64,000 nt of DNA from NCBI RefSeq assembly GCF_900111095.1, contig NZ_FOGB01000002.1, positions 483,405-547,404 of the forward strand, in the 5' to 3' direction. How positions within the stretch are numbered: the stretch's first letter is position 1; every line of letters starts with the position of its first letter. The translations under genes and the position numbers were made by a program. Positions 53,103 through 62,058 of this stretch are shown one piece after another. Origin of the DNA: Amphritea atlantica. Its GTDB lineage: Bacteria; Pseudomonadota; Gammaproteobacteria; Pseudomonadales; Balneatricaceae. The notes under the pieces are model-generated. The model was not told the DNA's origin. It searched no databases and saw only the letters and a program-made list of their open reading frames with translations.

Positions 53103-54749
53103 ATGAATAACAACTCCCGCTTAAAATCCTTGCCCCTGACAAGAACGTCATTAAAGCCCCTGACGGTTGCCATTTCACTGGCAACGGTTCTATGCGTTCC
53201 AGAGGCACTGGCGTATAAAATTGATACCGGTAATCCTGATATCAGACTGCGCTGGGATAACACCTTTAAATACAGTGCGGCATTCAGGGTGGAAGACAAG
53301 TCAGACTCTCTGCTGGCCGATGTTAACTATGATGATGGTGACCGCAACTTCGATAAAGGGCTAATATCCAACAGACTCGACTGGCTGACCGAACTGGATG
53401 CCCGTTATAAAGATTATGGAGTAAGGGTGAGTGGCGCTGCCTGGTATGACTCGGTGTATAACCAGAGCAACGATAACGACTCGCCGTTTACCAATAATGC
53501 CACCAGCGTCAAAAACAACAAGTTCACCGACGAAACCCGCGATGTGCATGGACGTAAGGCCGAGCTGCTGGATGCGTTTGTCTACGGTAACTTTGACCTC
53601 GGTGATATGCGCAGCAACCTGCGTCTGGGACGCCACTCACTGGTATACGGTGAAACGCTTTTCTTTGGTGCCAACGGTATCGCTGATGCTCAGGGCCCCA
53701 TCGATCTGATCAAACTGTTAAGCGTACCGAGCACACAGTTTAAAGAGGTGTTGCGGCCGGTTAACCAGTTGTCTGGCACCTTGCAGATCAGTCCGGAACT
53801 GTCTTTGGGCGGTTACTACCAGTTCGGCTGGGAAGAGACCCGTCTGCCGGGTGTCGGCAGCTATCTGTCCAATATTGACTGGGCCGGTCCCGGTACTGAA
53901 TCACTGATCGCCGGTCCCGGGGTTGTCTGGAATCATATCTCAGATGTCGAACCGGATGATTCCGGTCAGGGTGGTCTGAAACTGCGTATCGCCCCGGAAG
54001 AGAGTGATTTTGAGTATGGTCTTTACTATGCCCGCTATCACGCCAAGACGCCGTCGGGCTTCTATTTTGACCCGGTCGGGGGGACTATCCGCACCGTCTA
54101 TGGTCAGGATATTGACACCTTTGGCGCCAGTGCGACTACCTCCATTGGTCAGCTGAATATCGCGGCGGAAGCATCGATGCGCACTAACGCCCCGCTCAAC
54201 AGTGATCCGCAGATCTCCGTCGGCCAGACCGCCGATAACGATAACAACATTCTTTATGCGGTGGGTAAGACCGCCCATGCCAACCTTTCCGGTATCTATG
54301 TATTGCAGCCAAGTTCCCTATGGGATGGCGGTGCATTGCTGGGTGAGCTGGCGTGGAACCGGGTGGTGTCGGTCGATAAGAATCCGAATGCGCTGGATCC
54401 TAACAGTACCCGCGACGCCTGGGCGATGCGGATGATCTTTTCGCCAGCCTACTTTCAGGTATTGCCAGGTCTGGATGTCGAAGTGCCTGTCGGCCTTGGA
54501 TACAACTTTGCCGGGCGTTCCGGCGCGGTTGCCAATATGAATGGTGGTGCCTCTTACGGCGGTGATTTCTCTCTGGGGGTTAACGGAACCTACCAGAACA
54601 CCTGGAAACTGGGAGCCAGTTATGTGCGTTTTCTCGGCGACGAGTTCAGCTTCGTAACGCCGCAGAACAACCCGGCTCCGGCGCTTTCATTTAAACAGAC
54701 CCGTGCCGACCGGGATTTTGTGTCGCTGTATATTCAGCGCAGTTTCTAA
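53103..54749 (+). CDS. DUF1302 outer-membrane beta-barrel protein
   Basis: A 548-aa precursor: signal peptide ending EALA at ~residue 37, then an all-beta protein with a DUF1302 start (IRLRWDNTFKYSAAFRV) and the motif RLGRHSLVYGETLFFGANGIADAQGPID, and a C-terminal aromatic residue (YIQRSF). DUF1302 and DUF1329 proteins are nearly always encoded side by side, often with MMPL transporters, in bacteria using hydrophobic or aromatic compounds. It probably forms an outer-membrane channel. AAGGAATAAA precedes the ATG. Confidence 0.87.
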   Translation: MNNNSRLKSLPLTRTSLKPLTVAISLATVLCVPEALAYKIDTGNPDIRLRWDNTFKYSAAFRVEDKSDSLLADVNYDDGDRNFDKGLISNRLDWLTELDARYKDYGVRVSGAAWYDSVYNQSNDNDSPFTNNATSVKNNKFTDETRDVHGRKAELLDAFVYGNFDLGDMRSNLRLGRHSLVYGETLFFGANGIADAQGPIDLIKLLSVPSTQFKEVLRPVNQLSGTLQISPELSLGGYYQFGWEETRLPGVGSYLSNIDWAGPGTESLIAGPGVVWNHISDVEPDDSGQGGLKLRIAPEESDFEYGLYYARYHAKTPSGFYFDPVGGTIRTVYGQDIDTFGASATTSIGQLNIAAEASMRTNAPLNSDPQISVGQTADNDNNILYAVGKTAHANLSGIYVLQPSSLWDGGALLGELAWNRVVSVDKNPNALDPNSTRDAWAMRMIFSPAYFQVLPGLDVEVPVGLGYNFAGRSGAVANMNGGASYGGDFSLGVNGTYQNTWKLGASYVRFLGDEFSFVTPQNNPAPALSFKQTRADRDFVSLYIQRSF

Positions 54750-54773
54750 CCGAATTCAGTGGAGATAAAAATA

Positions 54774-56132
54774 ATGAAAAATACACTTAAAGCACTGGTG
54801 ACAGGGGTTGCTCTGGCACTGACCTCACAACTCTCGCTGGCCGCTGTTGATGCCCAGACGGCAGCACAACTTAACACTACGCTGACGCCACTGGGGGCGG
54901 AAAAATCAGGCAATGCTGCGGGCACCATTCCCGAGTGGAAAGGTGGCTATACCACCGTGGCGGCCGGTTATAAAAGTGGTGAGGTACGTCCTGATCCATT
55001 TGCCAGTGATAAACCGCTGTTTACCATTACAGCTGCAAATCTGGCGCAATACAGTGATCAGTTGAGTGATGGCGTCAAAGCCCTGTTTGCCAAAAATCCT
55101 GATTTTCGCATGAATATCTATCCCACCCATCGTTCGGCAGCGGCACCTGAATGGGTTTATAGCAATACCGAAAAGAATGCCACCCGCGCGGAACTGGCAG
55201 CGGATGAAACCTCCGTCAGTGGTGCTTATGGTGGCATCCCGTTCCCGATTCCAAAAACCGGTGCCGAGGTGATGTGGAATCATCGCTTAGGCTGGTCGGG
55301 AGAATCGGTCGAGTATGCGATGAAAACCTATATTGTGACTGCCGATGGGCATCGCTCGCTGGCCAGTGAAGGTGATGAGTTGATGCAGTTTCCTTACTAT
55401 TACAAGGAGGGGGACGCTGCCGACTATAGCGGTGTAAACCAGTTAGGGCGTTTTATTGTGACCGGTCCGGCGTCTAAGGCCGGCGAAGCAATCCTGGTTC
55501 ATGACCCGTCAATCGCCGGGAAAAAACGCGCTATCTGGCAGTATCTGGTGGGGCAGCGCCGGGTGCGTAAAGCGCCATCTGTTGCCTATGATACTCCCGA
55601 TTTCGTCACCTCGGGGGTCGGCTTGTTTGATGAGGCCTTTATGATGTTTGGCCCTATTGATCGCCATCACTATAAGTTGCTGGGCAAAAAAGAGCTCTTT
55701 ATCCCTTACAACAATAACCGTGCCGCGCAGGTGAGTATTGATGAGCTGATGGGTGAGCATTTTCTCAATCCGGAGAATGTCCGCTGGGAACTGCATCGGG
55801 TCTGGGTGGTAGATGCTGAACTGAAAGACGGCATGCGTCACACCGTACCGAAGCGTACCTATTATGTCGACGAAGACAGCTGGAAAATTGTCCTGTTTGA
55901 TGGCTGGGATGCTAAAGGTGATCTGTGGCGCATGAACTACTCACTGACCTATCTGGTGCCCGAACTGCCAGCATTGGTGACTAATGTGATGTGGGGGGGG
56001 TATGACCTGCAAACCGGCGCGTACTATCTGAACGCTGCCATGAATGGTGGTACCCCACATTACCGGGTGCGTGAACCGATATCTGAAGGCACCTGGAGTC
56101 CGGTAGAACTGGCCAACCAGGGGGCTCGCTAA
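54774..56132 (+). CDS. DUF1329 periplasmic or outer-membrane lipid-type carrier protein
   Basis: A 452-aa precursor: signal peptide ending LSLAAVDA near residue 25. The DUF1329 core is shown by NLTPLGAEKSGN-like start (NTTLTPLGAEKSGNAAGTIPEW split), GGIPFPIPKTGAEVMWNH, the QRRVRKAP and YDTPDF regions, and HRVWVVDAELKDGMRH. Relatives have a LolA/LolB-like fold suggestive of carrying hydrophobic molecules. ATG 54774 lies 9 nt after GGAG. Partner of the preceding DUF1302 gene. Confidence 0.87.
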   Translation: MKNTLKALVTGVALALTSQLSLAAVDAQTAAQLNTTLTPLGAEKSGNAAGTIPEWKGGYTTVAAGYKSGEVRPDPFASDKPLFTITAANLAQYSDQLSDGVKALFAKNPDFRMNIYPTHRSAAAPEWVYSNTEKNATRAELAADETSVSGAYGGIPFPIPKTGAEVMWNHRLGWSGESVEYAMKTYIVTADGHRSLASEGDELMQFPYYYKEGDAADYSGVNQLGRFIVTGPASKAGEAILVHDPSIAGKKRAIWQYLVGQRRVRKAPSVAYDTPDFVTSGVGLFDEAFMMFGPIDRHHYKLLGKKELFIPYNNNRAAQVSIDELMGEHFLNPENVRWELHRVWVVDAELKDGMRHTVPKRTYYVDEDSWKIVLFDGWDAKGDLWRMNYSLTYLVPELPALVTNVMWGGYDLQTGAYYLNAAMNGGTPHYRVREPISEGTWSPVELANQGAR

Positions 56133-56217
56133 TATCTCGCAATCCGTATTTGATCGTTGCCTGACGGCTGCTGTAAACCACAGCAGCTGATCTCAGGCGA
56201 TGATCAGGAGTTTTCTG

Positions 56218-57336
56218 ATGGTCGTATTTTCCAATTCAACATTAAGAAACCGGCTGGCGGGAGGTTGCCTGCTGTTGCTGATGGCCGGGCAAAGCTGGAC
56301 CGCTGTGGCTGCCGCTGAAACCGGATTTACTGCGCTGGACAAGCCGGCACAGATCACTGCTCAGTCAGTGCATAAAACCATATTGTCGGTTGCACGGGCG
56401 GGTCAGCGGCTGGTGGCTGTGGGTGAAGAGGGCATTATTCTGTTATCGGACGATAACGGTCAGCACTGGAATCAGATCGTGTCGCCGGTGTCTGCCGCGC
56501 TAACTGAGGTGCAGTTTGTCGACTCCCGTCATGGCTGGATTGTCGGCCACTATGGCGTGGTGCTGGCGACCACGGATGGCGGTGAAACCTGGCAAAAACA
56601 ACTGGATGGGATTCAGGCGGCACAGTTATTGTTAGCGGATGTTCAGCTGCGCGGTGGCGATGAGCGTGAGCTGCGTGAAGCGCGCCGCTTAATCGATGAT
56701 GGCCCTGATAAACCCTTTCTCAATCTGCATTTCACTGATGCCCTCAACGGCTTTGTTTTCGGTGCCTACAACCTCATCTATCGTACCCATGATGGTGGTC
56801 AGAGCTGGCAGCCGTGGCTGAGTCGGGTTGATAACCCGATGGGGCTGCATCTGTATGGTATGGCCGAGGCGGATGGGGTGCTGATGATGGCCGGAGAGCA
56901 GGGGACTCTGCTGCGTTCCCGTGATGCCGGAGAACATTTTGAAGCGCTCGACTCGCCTTATGATGGCAGCTTTTTCGGTATTATCGCTGAGCCGGATGGG
57001 GCGTTTGTCGTCTATGGCCTGCGGGGGCACCTGTTCCGTTCAGTCGACAATGGTGACAGCTGGACTCAGCTTGATACCCGGGAAGAGGTTGCACTCAGTG
57101 CGGCGTCGATGCTGGCGGATGGGCGGCTGCTGGTGGTGAGTCAGAGTGGCTCGCTGCTGGTTAACCGGAATGACAGCGGTTTTGCGCCGGTAGCGGATCT
57201 GCCAGCGTTGCCGTTAGCGGATGTTGTTCAGTCGGCTGACGGGGCGGCCATTGTTGCCAGTCTGGCCGGTGTTCATCGATTTGATCTGCCCGGGCGTATT
57301 GCCAGGGATAGTACGTCCGGCAGTGTGAAGGAATAG
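56218..57336 (+). CDS. YCF48/BNR-type beta-propeller periplasmic protein
   Basis: A 372-aa secreted protein: signal peptide to about residue 34, then repeated blades with Asp-box-like motifs (LSDDNGQHW, TTDGGETWQ, THDGGQSWQ, SRDAGEHF, SVDNGDSWTQ). YCF48 propellers are assembly factors for photosystem II in plants and cyanobacteria; bacterial relatives next to MMPL transporters are thought to be periplasmic partners of them. ATG 56218 has AGGAG at 7 nt. The RND gene starts 4 nt after its stop. Confidence 0.88.
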   Translation: MVVFSNSTLRNRLAGGCLLLLMAGQSWTAVAAAETGFTALDKPAQITAQSVHKTILSVARAGQRLVAVGEEGIILLSDDNGQHWNQIVSPVSAALTEVQFVDSRHGWIVGHYGVVLATTDGGETWQKQLDGIQAAQLLLADVQLRGGDERELREARRLIDDGPDKPFLNLHFTDALNGFVFGAYNLIYRTHDGGQSWQPWLSRVDNPMGLHLYGMAEADGVLMMAGEQGTLLRSRDAGEHFEALDSPYDGSFFGIIAEPDGAFVVYGLRGHLFRSVDNGDSWTQLDTREEVALSAASMLADGRLLVVSQSGSLLVNRNDSGFAPVADLPALPLADVVQSADGAAIVASLAGVHRFDLPGRIARDSTSGSVKE

Positions 57337-57340
57337 CGTT

Positions 57341-59851
57341 GTGAATAGTGCGAATAATATAAAAACCGCTGCAGCGAGCTCGCAGCCGGAAGCGTTCGAT
57401 CCCCATTCCGGATCGTTTATTGAGCGACTGGTGTTTAATCAGCGCCGGCTGGTGTTGGTATTTTGCCTGATCATCAGTATCGGGCTGGGCTGGCAGGCAT
57501 CTCAGTTGGGACTGAATGCCAGCTTTGAAAAGATGATCCCCACCGGACATCCGTTTATTACCAATTTTCTTGCCAACCGTTCCAGTCTGGCCGGGCTGGG
57601 GAACTCTCTGCGGGTTGCTGTCGGTGTTAAACAGGGGACTATCTACGATCAGCAGTATCTGCAAACACTGCAGCAGATCAATGATGAACTCTACCTGTTG
57701 CCAGGGGTTGATCGTCCCTATCTGAAGTCGCTGTGGACCCCCAGTACCCGCTGGATCGCCGTCACCGAAGAGGGCATGGATGGCGGTACGGTGATTCCTG
57801 GTAATTTTGATGGTTCTGCCGCGAGTCTGGAACAGGTTCGCCTGAATGTGCAGCGCTCCGGTGAGATCGGCCAGCTGGTGTCAGCTAATTTCCGCTCCAG
57901 TATTGTCTATGTGCCGTTGCTGGATAAAGATCCTCGCACCGGCGAACCCCTGGATTACGGTCAACTGTCCCGTCAACTGGAGCAGATCAGAACCAGGTAC
58001 CAGAGCGATAATATTGAGATTCATATCACCGGTTTTGCCAAGATTGTCGGTGATCTGATCGAAGGGATGCAGCAGGTTCTGGTGTTTTTCGTACTGGCGG
58101 TGGCGATTGCCACAGCGGTACTGTTTGCCTATACCCGCTGCCTGCGTAGCTCGCTGCTGGTGATGGGGTGCTCCCTGATCGGGGTGCTATGGCAACTGGG
58201 AATGCTGCAGCTGTTTGGCTTCGATCTGAACCCCTATTCGATCCTTGTACCGTTTCTGGTCTTTGCCATCGGTATCAGCCATGGTGCGCAGAAGATGAAC
58301 GGCGTGATGCGCGATATTGGTAGTGGTATGGCGCCCTATGTGGCCACCCGCAATACCTTCCGTCGTCTGTTCCGCACCGGTATCGCGGCGCTGATTACCG
58401 ATGCCTTTGGCTTTGCCGTTTTGCTGGTGATCGATATCGGTGTGATCCGCGAGCTGGCGATTGCGGCCAGTCTGGGGGTGGCGGTGCTGATTATCAGTAA
58501 TCTGGTGCTGTTGCCGGTACTGCTCTCCTATATCGGTGTCACACCTAAGGCAGCTGCGCGCTCGGTTGAGCATGACTGCGTTGGTGCTGGTGATGACGGC
58601 AGTGATCGTGAAATTCATCAGGTACTGCCCGGACGGTTGTGGAAATTCTTTGCCCTGTTTACTGAGCGTAAATGGGCGTTGACAGCGTTGACGGTGGCGG
58701 CCGGACTGGCGGTGTTTGGTTCGGTGGTCGGCAGCCGCTTACAGATCGGTGATCTGGAACCGGGGGCGCCTGAGTTGCGGGCAGATTCCCGTTATAACCT
58801 GGATACCGCCTTTATGGCCGATAACTATGCCGCCAGTTCCGATATCTTCGTGGTGATGGTGAAAACCGCCGTGGATAGCTGTACCCATTACTCAGTCTTG
58901 TCGAAGGTCCGTGAGCTGACCGGGCAGCTGGAACGGCTGCCCGGTGTTGAATCGACCAACTCAATGGCGCGGCTCTCCCGCTATGCGATGGTGGGCTACA
59001 ACGAGGGCAACTTTAAATGGCTGGAGTTGATTCCCAACAATGCAGCGCTGGGAGCGGTGCAGGCTCGGGCACCACGGGAGCTGTTTAATGCGGATTGCAG
59101 TTTGTTATCAGTATATGTCTATCTCAAGGATCATAAGGCCGCGACGCTTAACAGTGTGGTTGAAGTCGCGCAGACATTTGCCGCTGATAACAGCGATGAT
59201 GAGGCTCGCTTCATGCTGGCAGCGGGCAACTCCGGTATTGAAGCGGCTACCAATATCGTGGTGAAAAAAGCGATGAATCAGATGATGTACATGGTCTACG
59301 GTGCGGTGATTATTCTCTGCTGGATCACCTTCCGCACCTGGCGTGGTGTCGTGGCGGCGGTGTTGCCACTGATGCTGACCTCGGTGATGTGTCAGGCGCT
59401 GATGGTCAAACTGGGAATCGGCGTTAAGGTGGCGATTCTGCCGGTGATTGCGCTGGGGGTGGGGATCGGTGTGGATTACGCGCTGTATGTTCTGTCTGTG
59501 TTACTGATGGGACTGCGCTTCGGCATGACGGTCACCCAGGCTTATCAGCTGGCGTTGCGTCAGACCGGTCGGATCGTGATGCTGACCGGGGCAACCCTGG
59601 CGGTGGGGGTGGCTACCTGGGTGTTTTCCCCGATCCTTTTTCAGGCGGATATGGGGATCCTGCTAGCCTTTATGTTCCTGTTTAACATGCTGGGAGCGTT
59701 GATTCTGTTGCCGGCGCTGGCGCATTTCCTGTTTGGTTCTACGGTGCTTGCTCCGCCTGTTAGCAGCAGTGCGCCAGGGCAGAAGCACAATAGTCATGAT
59801 CCGGATGGTCTCAAAAGCCAGCCTTTAACTGAGGAAAACAGCCATGCTTGA
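57341..59851 (+). CDS. MMPL/RND-family transporter
   Basis: An 836-aa inner-membrane transporter with 12 helices in two halves; each half has one TM, a large periplasmic loop and five TMs. MMPL-type motifs: FVLAVAIATAVLFAYTRCLRSSLLVM and the VALGVGIGVDYALYVLSVLL-like segment (IALGVGIGVDYALYVL) with the proton-relay Asp. It is shorter than drug-efflux RND pumps and has no linked membrane fusion protein; DUF1302/DUF1329/YCF48 partners replace it. Substrate likely hydrophobic; direction unknown. GTG start with AAGGA. Confidence 0.9.
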   Translation: MNSANNIKTAAASSQPEAFDPHSGSFIERLVFNQRRLVLVFCLIISIGLGWQASQLGLNASFEKMIPTGHPFITNFLANRSSLAGLGNSLRVAVGVKQGTIYDQQYLQTLQQINDELYLLPGVDRPYLKSLWTPSTRWIAVTEEGMDGGTVIPGNFDGSAASLEQVRLNVQRSGEIGQLVSANFRSSIVYVPLLDKDPRTGEPLDYGQLSRQLEQIRTRYQSDNIEIHITGFAKIVGDLIEGMQQVLVFFVLAVAIATAVLFAYTRCLRSSLLVMGCSLIGVLWQLGMLQLFGFDLNPYSILVPFLVFAIGISHGAQKMNGVMRDIGSGMAPYVATRNTFRRLFRTGIAALITDAFGFAVLLVIDIGVIRELAIAASLGVAVLIISNLVLLPVLLSYIGVTPKAAARSVEHDCVGAGDDGSDREIHQVLPGRLWKFFALFTERKWALTALTVAAGLAVFGSVVGSRLQIGDLEPGAPELRADSRYNLDTAFMADNYAASSDIFVVMVKTAVDSCTHYSVLSKVRELTGQLERLPGVESTNSMARLSRYAMVGYNEGNFKWLELIPNNAALGAVQARAPRELFNADCSLLSVYVYLKDHKAATLNSVVEVAQTFAADNSDDEARFMLAAGNSGIEAATNIVVKKAMNQMMYMVYGAVIILCWITFRTWRGVVAAVLPLMLTSVMCQALMVKLGIGVKVAILPVIALGVGIGVDYALYVLSVLLMGLRFGMTVTQAYQLALRQTGRIVMLTGATLAVGVATWVFSPILFQADMGILLAFMFLFNMLGALILLPALAHFLFGSTVLAPPVSSSAPGQKHNSHDPDGLKSQPLTEENSHA

Positions 59852-60788
59852 TCCGCAGATAAAAGGCATTTTGGAACAGGCGATAGCTGCCGGTGCGCCG
59901 GACTTTGCTGATCTGCCCCCCGCGGTTGGCCGTGAGGTTTACAGCCAGATACTGGCGGCCACCGATGTTGCCGTCGCTGACGGGGTGAATATTTCTGATC
60001 TGAGCATACCCGGCCCCGGCGGTGAACTGGCGTTGCGGTGTTACCGTCCGGAGGGACAGGATCAACTGGCTGGCGCGGTGCTCTATCTGCACGGTGGCGG
60101 TTTTGTGGTGGGCTGCCCCCGGGATTATGACGGTGTTGTCAGTCAGCTAAGCCGGTTGTCCGGCTGTCTGATTGTGCAGGTGGATTACCGTCTGGCACCG
60201 GAGCACCCCTACCCGGCGGCCGTCGAAGATAGTTACGCAGCACTCTGCTGGCTGGCAGATGCAGCGTCGGAGCTGGGGGTTGCACCCGGACAGATTGCGT
60301 TGGCCGGTGATAGCGCTGGTGCAAATCTGGCCGCGGTCTGTGCGTTGCTGGCACGGGATCATGCAGGTCCCTCAGTCCGCCAGCAAACCCTTATTTACCC
60401 CACTGCATCGGGCCCCGATACCGGGTATGACTCTTATGAAAAATATGGTGAGGGCTATACGCTGACCAACCGCAGTATGGTCTATTTTATGGAGCATTAT
60501 CTGGCAGGCAGTGTTGAGCCGGTGGATTTTCGGCTTGCACCGCTGGAAGCTGAAAAACTATCAGATTTGCCCCCGACTCTGATTCAGGTGGCGGGGTTTG
60601 ATCCGCTGCGGGATGAAGGTATGGCGTACGCTGAGGCACTGAAACAAGCGGGTAACTCCGTCAACCTGACTGAGTATCCGCAGCTGGTGCACGGTTATAT
60701 CAGCATGTCCGGTGCGGTGGCTGCAGCGGGGCGTGCGGTTGATGAAGTGGCGACCGTCTGGCGGCAGGTTTTTAGTTCTGTTGCGTAA
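59844..60788 (+). CDS. Alpha/beta hydrolase (HSL family esterase, AreA-like)
   Basis: A 314-aa hydrolase of the hormone-sensitive-lipase group: oxyanion motif HGGG (83-86), nucleophile S157 in GDSAG, acid D253 (GFDPLRDEG) and H283 (LVHGYI). It would cleave an ester to an alcohol and an acid. Its start overlaps the RND gene by 8 nt. With the alcohol and aldehyde dehydrogenases it matches the areA-areB-areC set for benzyl esters (known in Acinetobacter); the assignment is by analogy. Confidence 0.9.
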   Translation: MLDPQIKGILEQAIAAGAPDFADLPPAVGREVYSQILAATDVAVADGVNISDLSIPGPGGELALRCYRPEGQDQLAGAVLYLHGGGFVVGCPRDYDGVVSQLSRLSGCLIVQVDYRLAPEHPYPAAVEDSYAALCWLADAASELGVAPGQIALAGDSAGANLAAVCALLARDHAGPSVRQQTLIYPTASGPDTGYDSYEKYGEGYTLTNRSMVYFMEHYLAGSVEPVDFRLAPLEAEKLSDLPPTLIQVAGFDPLRDEGMAYAEALKQAGNSVNLTEYPQLVHGYISMSGAVAAAGRAVDEVATVWRQVFSSVA

Positions 60789-60816
60789 ACCGAGATAATA
60801 ATAACAGGAGAAATTT

Positions 60817-61914
60817 ATGAAGATTCAAGCGGCTGTAGCCCGAACTGTACATGGGCCACTGACTCTGGAAGGTCTGGAACTTGAGGAACCACGGGCGGAT
60901 GAAATTCTGGTGCGCGTGGTGGCGACCGGTGTCTGTCATACCGATATCGTGGTGCGCGATGGCATGCTGCCAACGCCGATGCCTGTGGTATTGGGACATG
61001 AGGGGGCCGGTGTGGTTGAAAAGGTGGGAGCCAGTGTGACCAAAGTGGCTCCGGGTGACCATGTGGTGATGACCTATAACTCCTGTGGCGGCTGCCCCAG
61101 CTGTGAGGAACATGCCCCCAGTTACTGCCATGAGTTTTTCCCCCGCAATTTTTTTGCTACCCGGGAGGATGGCACGACGGCGCTGTCAAAAGAGGGCGAG
61201 GTGATCCAGAGTAACTTCTTCGGTCAGTCCTCGTTTGCCACCCATGCGCTGTGCCATGAGCGCAACATCGTCAAAGTCACCGATGCGGTATCGCTGGATC
61301 TGCTCGGACCGCTGGCCTGTGGCGTGCAAACCGGTGCAGGTGCGGTTATCAATGCGTTGCAAGTGAAGGCGGGTAGGTCGATTGCGATCTTTGGTACCGG
61401 CTCGGTAGGGCTGTCAGCGGTGATGGCTGCCCATGCGATGGGTGCCACGACTATTATTGCCGTTGATATGAATGATGAGCGACTGGCCTTTGCCGAAGAG
61501 GTGGGGGCGACACACAGTCTGAATCCCTCTAACGGTGATGTGACCGCTGCAATCATGGAGATCACCGGTTACGGTGTCGACTATGCACTGGATACCACCG
61601 GACTGACTCCGGTGATCAGGGGCGCGGTATTGAGCCTGGCTCCACGGGGTTGTTGTGGTGTGCTGGGGGCGTCAGCTCCGGGTAGTGAGATTGTGCTCGA
61701 TGAAGTGCACTTTATGAGTGGCGGTCGTCGTCTGATCGGTATCGTTGAAGGTGAATCGAATCCAGACAGTTTTATTCCGCAGCTGATCGATCTCTATCAG
61801 CAGGGTAAATTTCCCTTCGATAAGATGGTCAGGTTCTACCCATTTGAGCAGATTAACGAGGCGATTGCGGATTCAGAGTCCGGTGTCACCATCAAACCTG
61901 TGGTCAGAATGTAG
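60817..61914 (+). CDS. Zinc-dependent aryl-alcohol dehydrogenase (AreB/XylB-like)
   Basis: A 365-aa medium-chain dehydrogenase. Catalytic zinc ligands C40, H61 (GVCHTD, GHEGAG); structural zinc C90, C93, C96, C104 (CGGCPSC...SYC); cofactor loop GTGSVGLSA. The sequence around QSNFFGQSSFATHALC is characteristic of benzyl/aryl-alcohol dehydrogenases of this family. It would oxidise the alcohol released by the esterase, giving the substrate of the first gene's enzyme. ACAGGAG precedes the ATG; last gene of the operon. Confidence 0.92.
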   Translation: MKIQAAVARTVHGPLTLEGLELEEPRADEILVRVVATGVCHTDIVVRDGMLPTPMPVVLGHEGAGVVEKVGASVTKVAPGDHVVMTYNSCGGCPSCEEHAPSYCHEFFPRNFFATREDGTTALSKEGEVIQSNFFGQSSFATHALCHERNIVKVTDAVSLDLLGPLACGVQTGAGAVINALQVKAGRSIAIFGTGSVGLSAVMAAHAMGATTIIAVDMNDERLAFAEEVGATHSLNPSNGDVTAAIMEITGYGVDYALDTTGLTPVIRGAVLSLAPRGCCGVLGASAPGSEIVLDEVHFMSGGRRLIGIVEGESNPDSFIPQLIDLYQQGKFPFDKMVRFYPFEQINEAIADSESGVTIKPVVRM

Positions 61915-61984
61915 GATGCCTTAGCGAAAGTGAATTAGCCCATACTTTCGTAGGCAATTGGAAAACAGGTATTGTTTTCGTGCC

Positions 61985-62017
61985 CACCACCTGCGTTTTT
62001 TGCAGGTGGTGTTTTTT
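61985..62017 (+). terminator. Rho-independent terminator of the aromatic ester operon
   Basis: CACCACCTGC / GCAGGTGGTG, loop of 7 nt, T6 tail. Confidence 0.92.
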
Positions 62018-62058
62018 GCATTTTAAACCACGTTTTTCTATAGGTAGCTGCAGAGATC

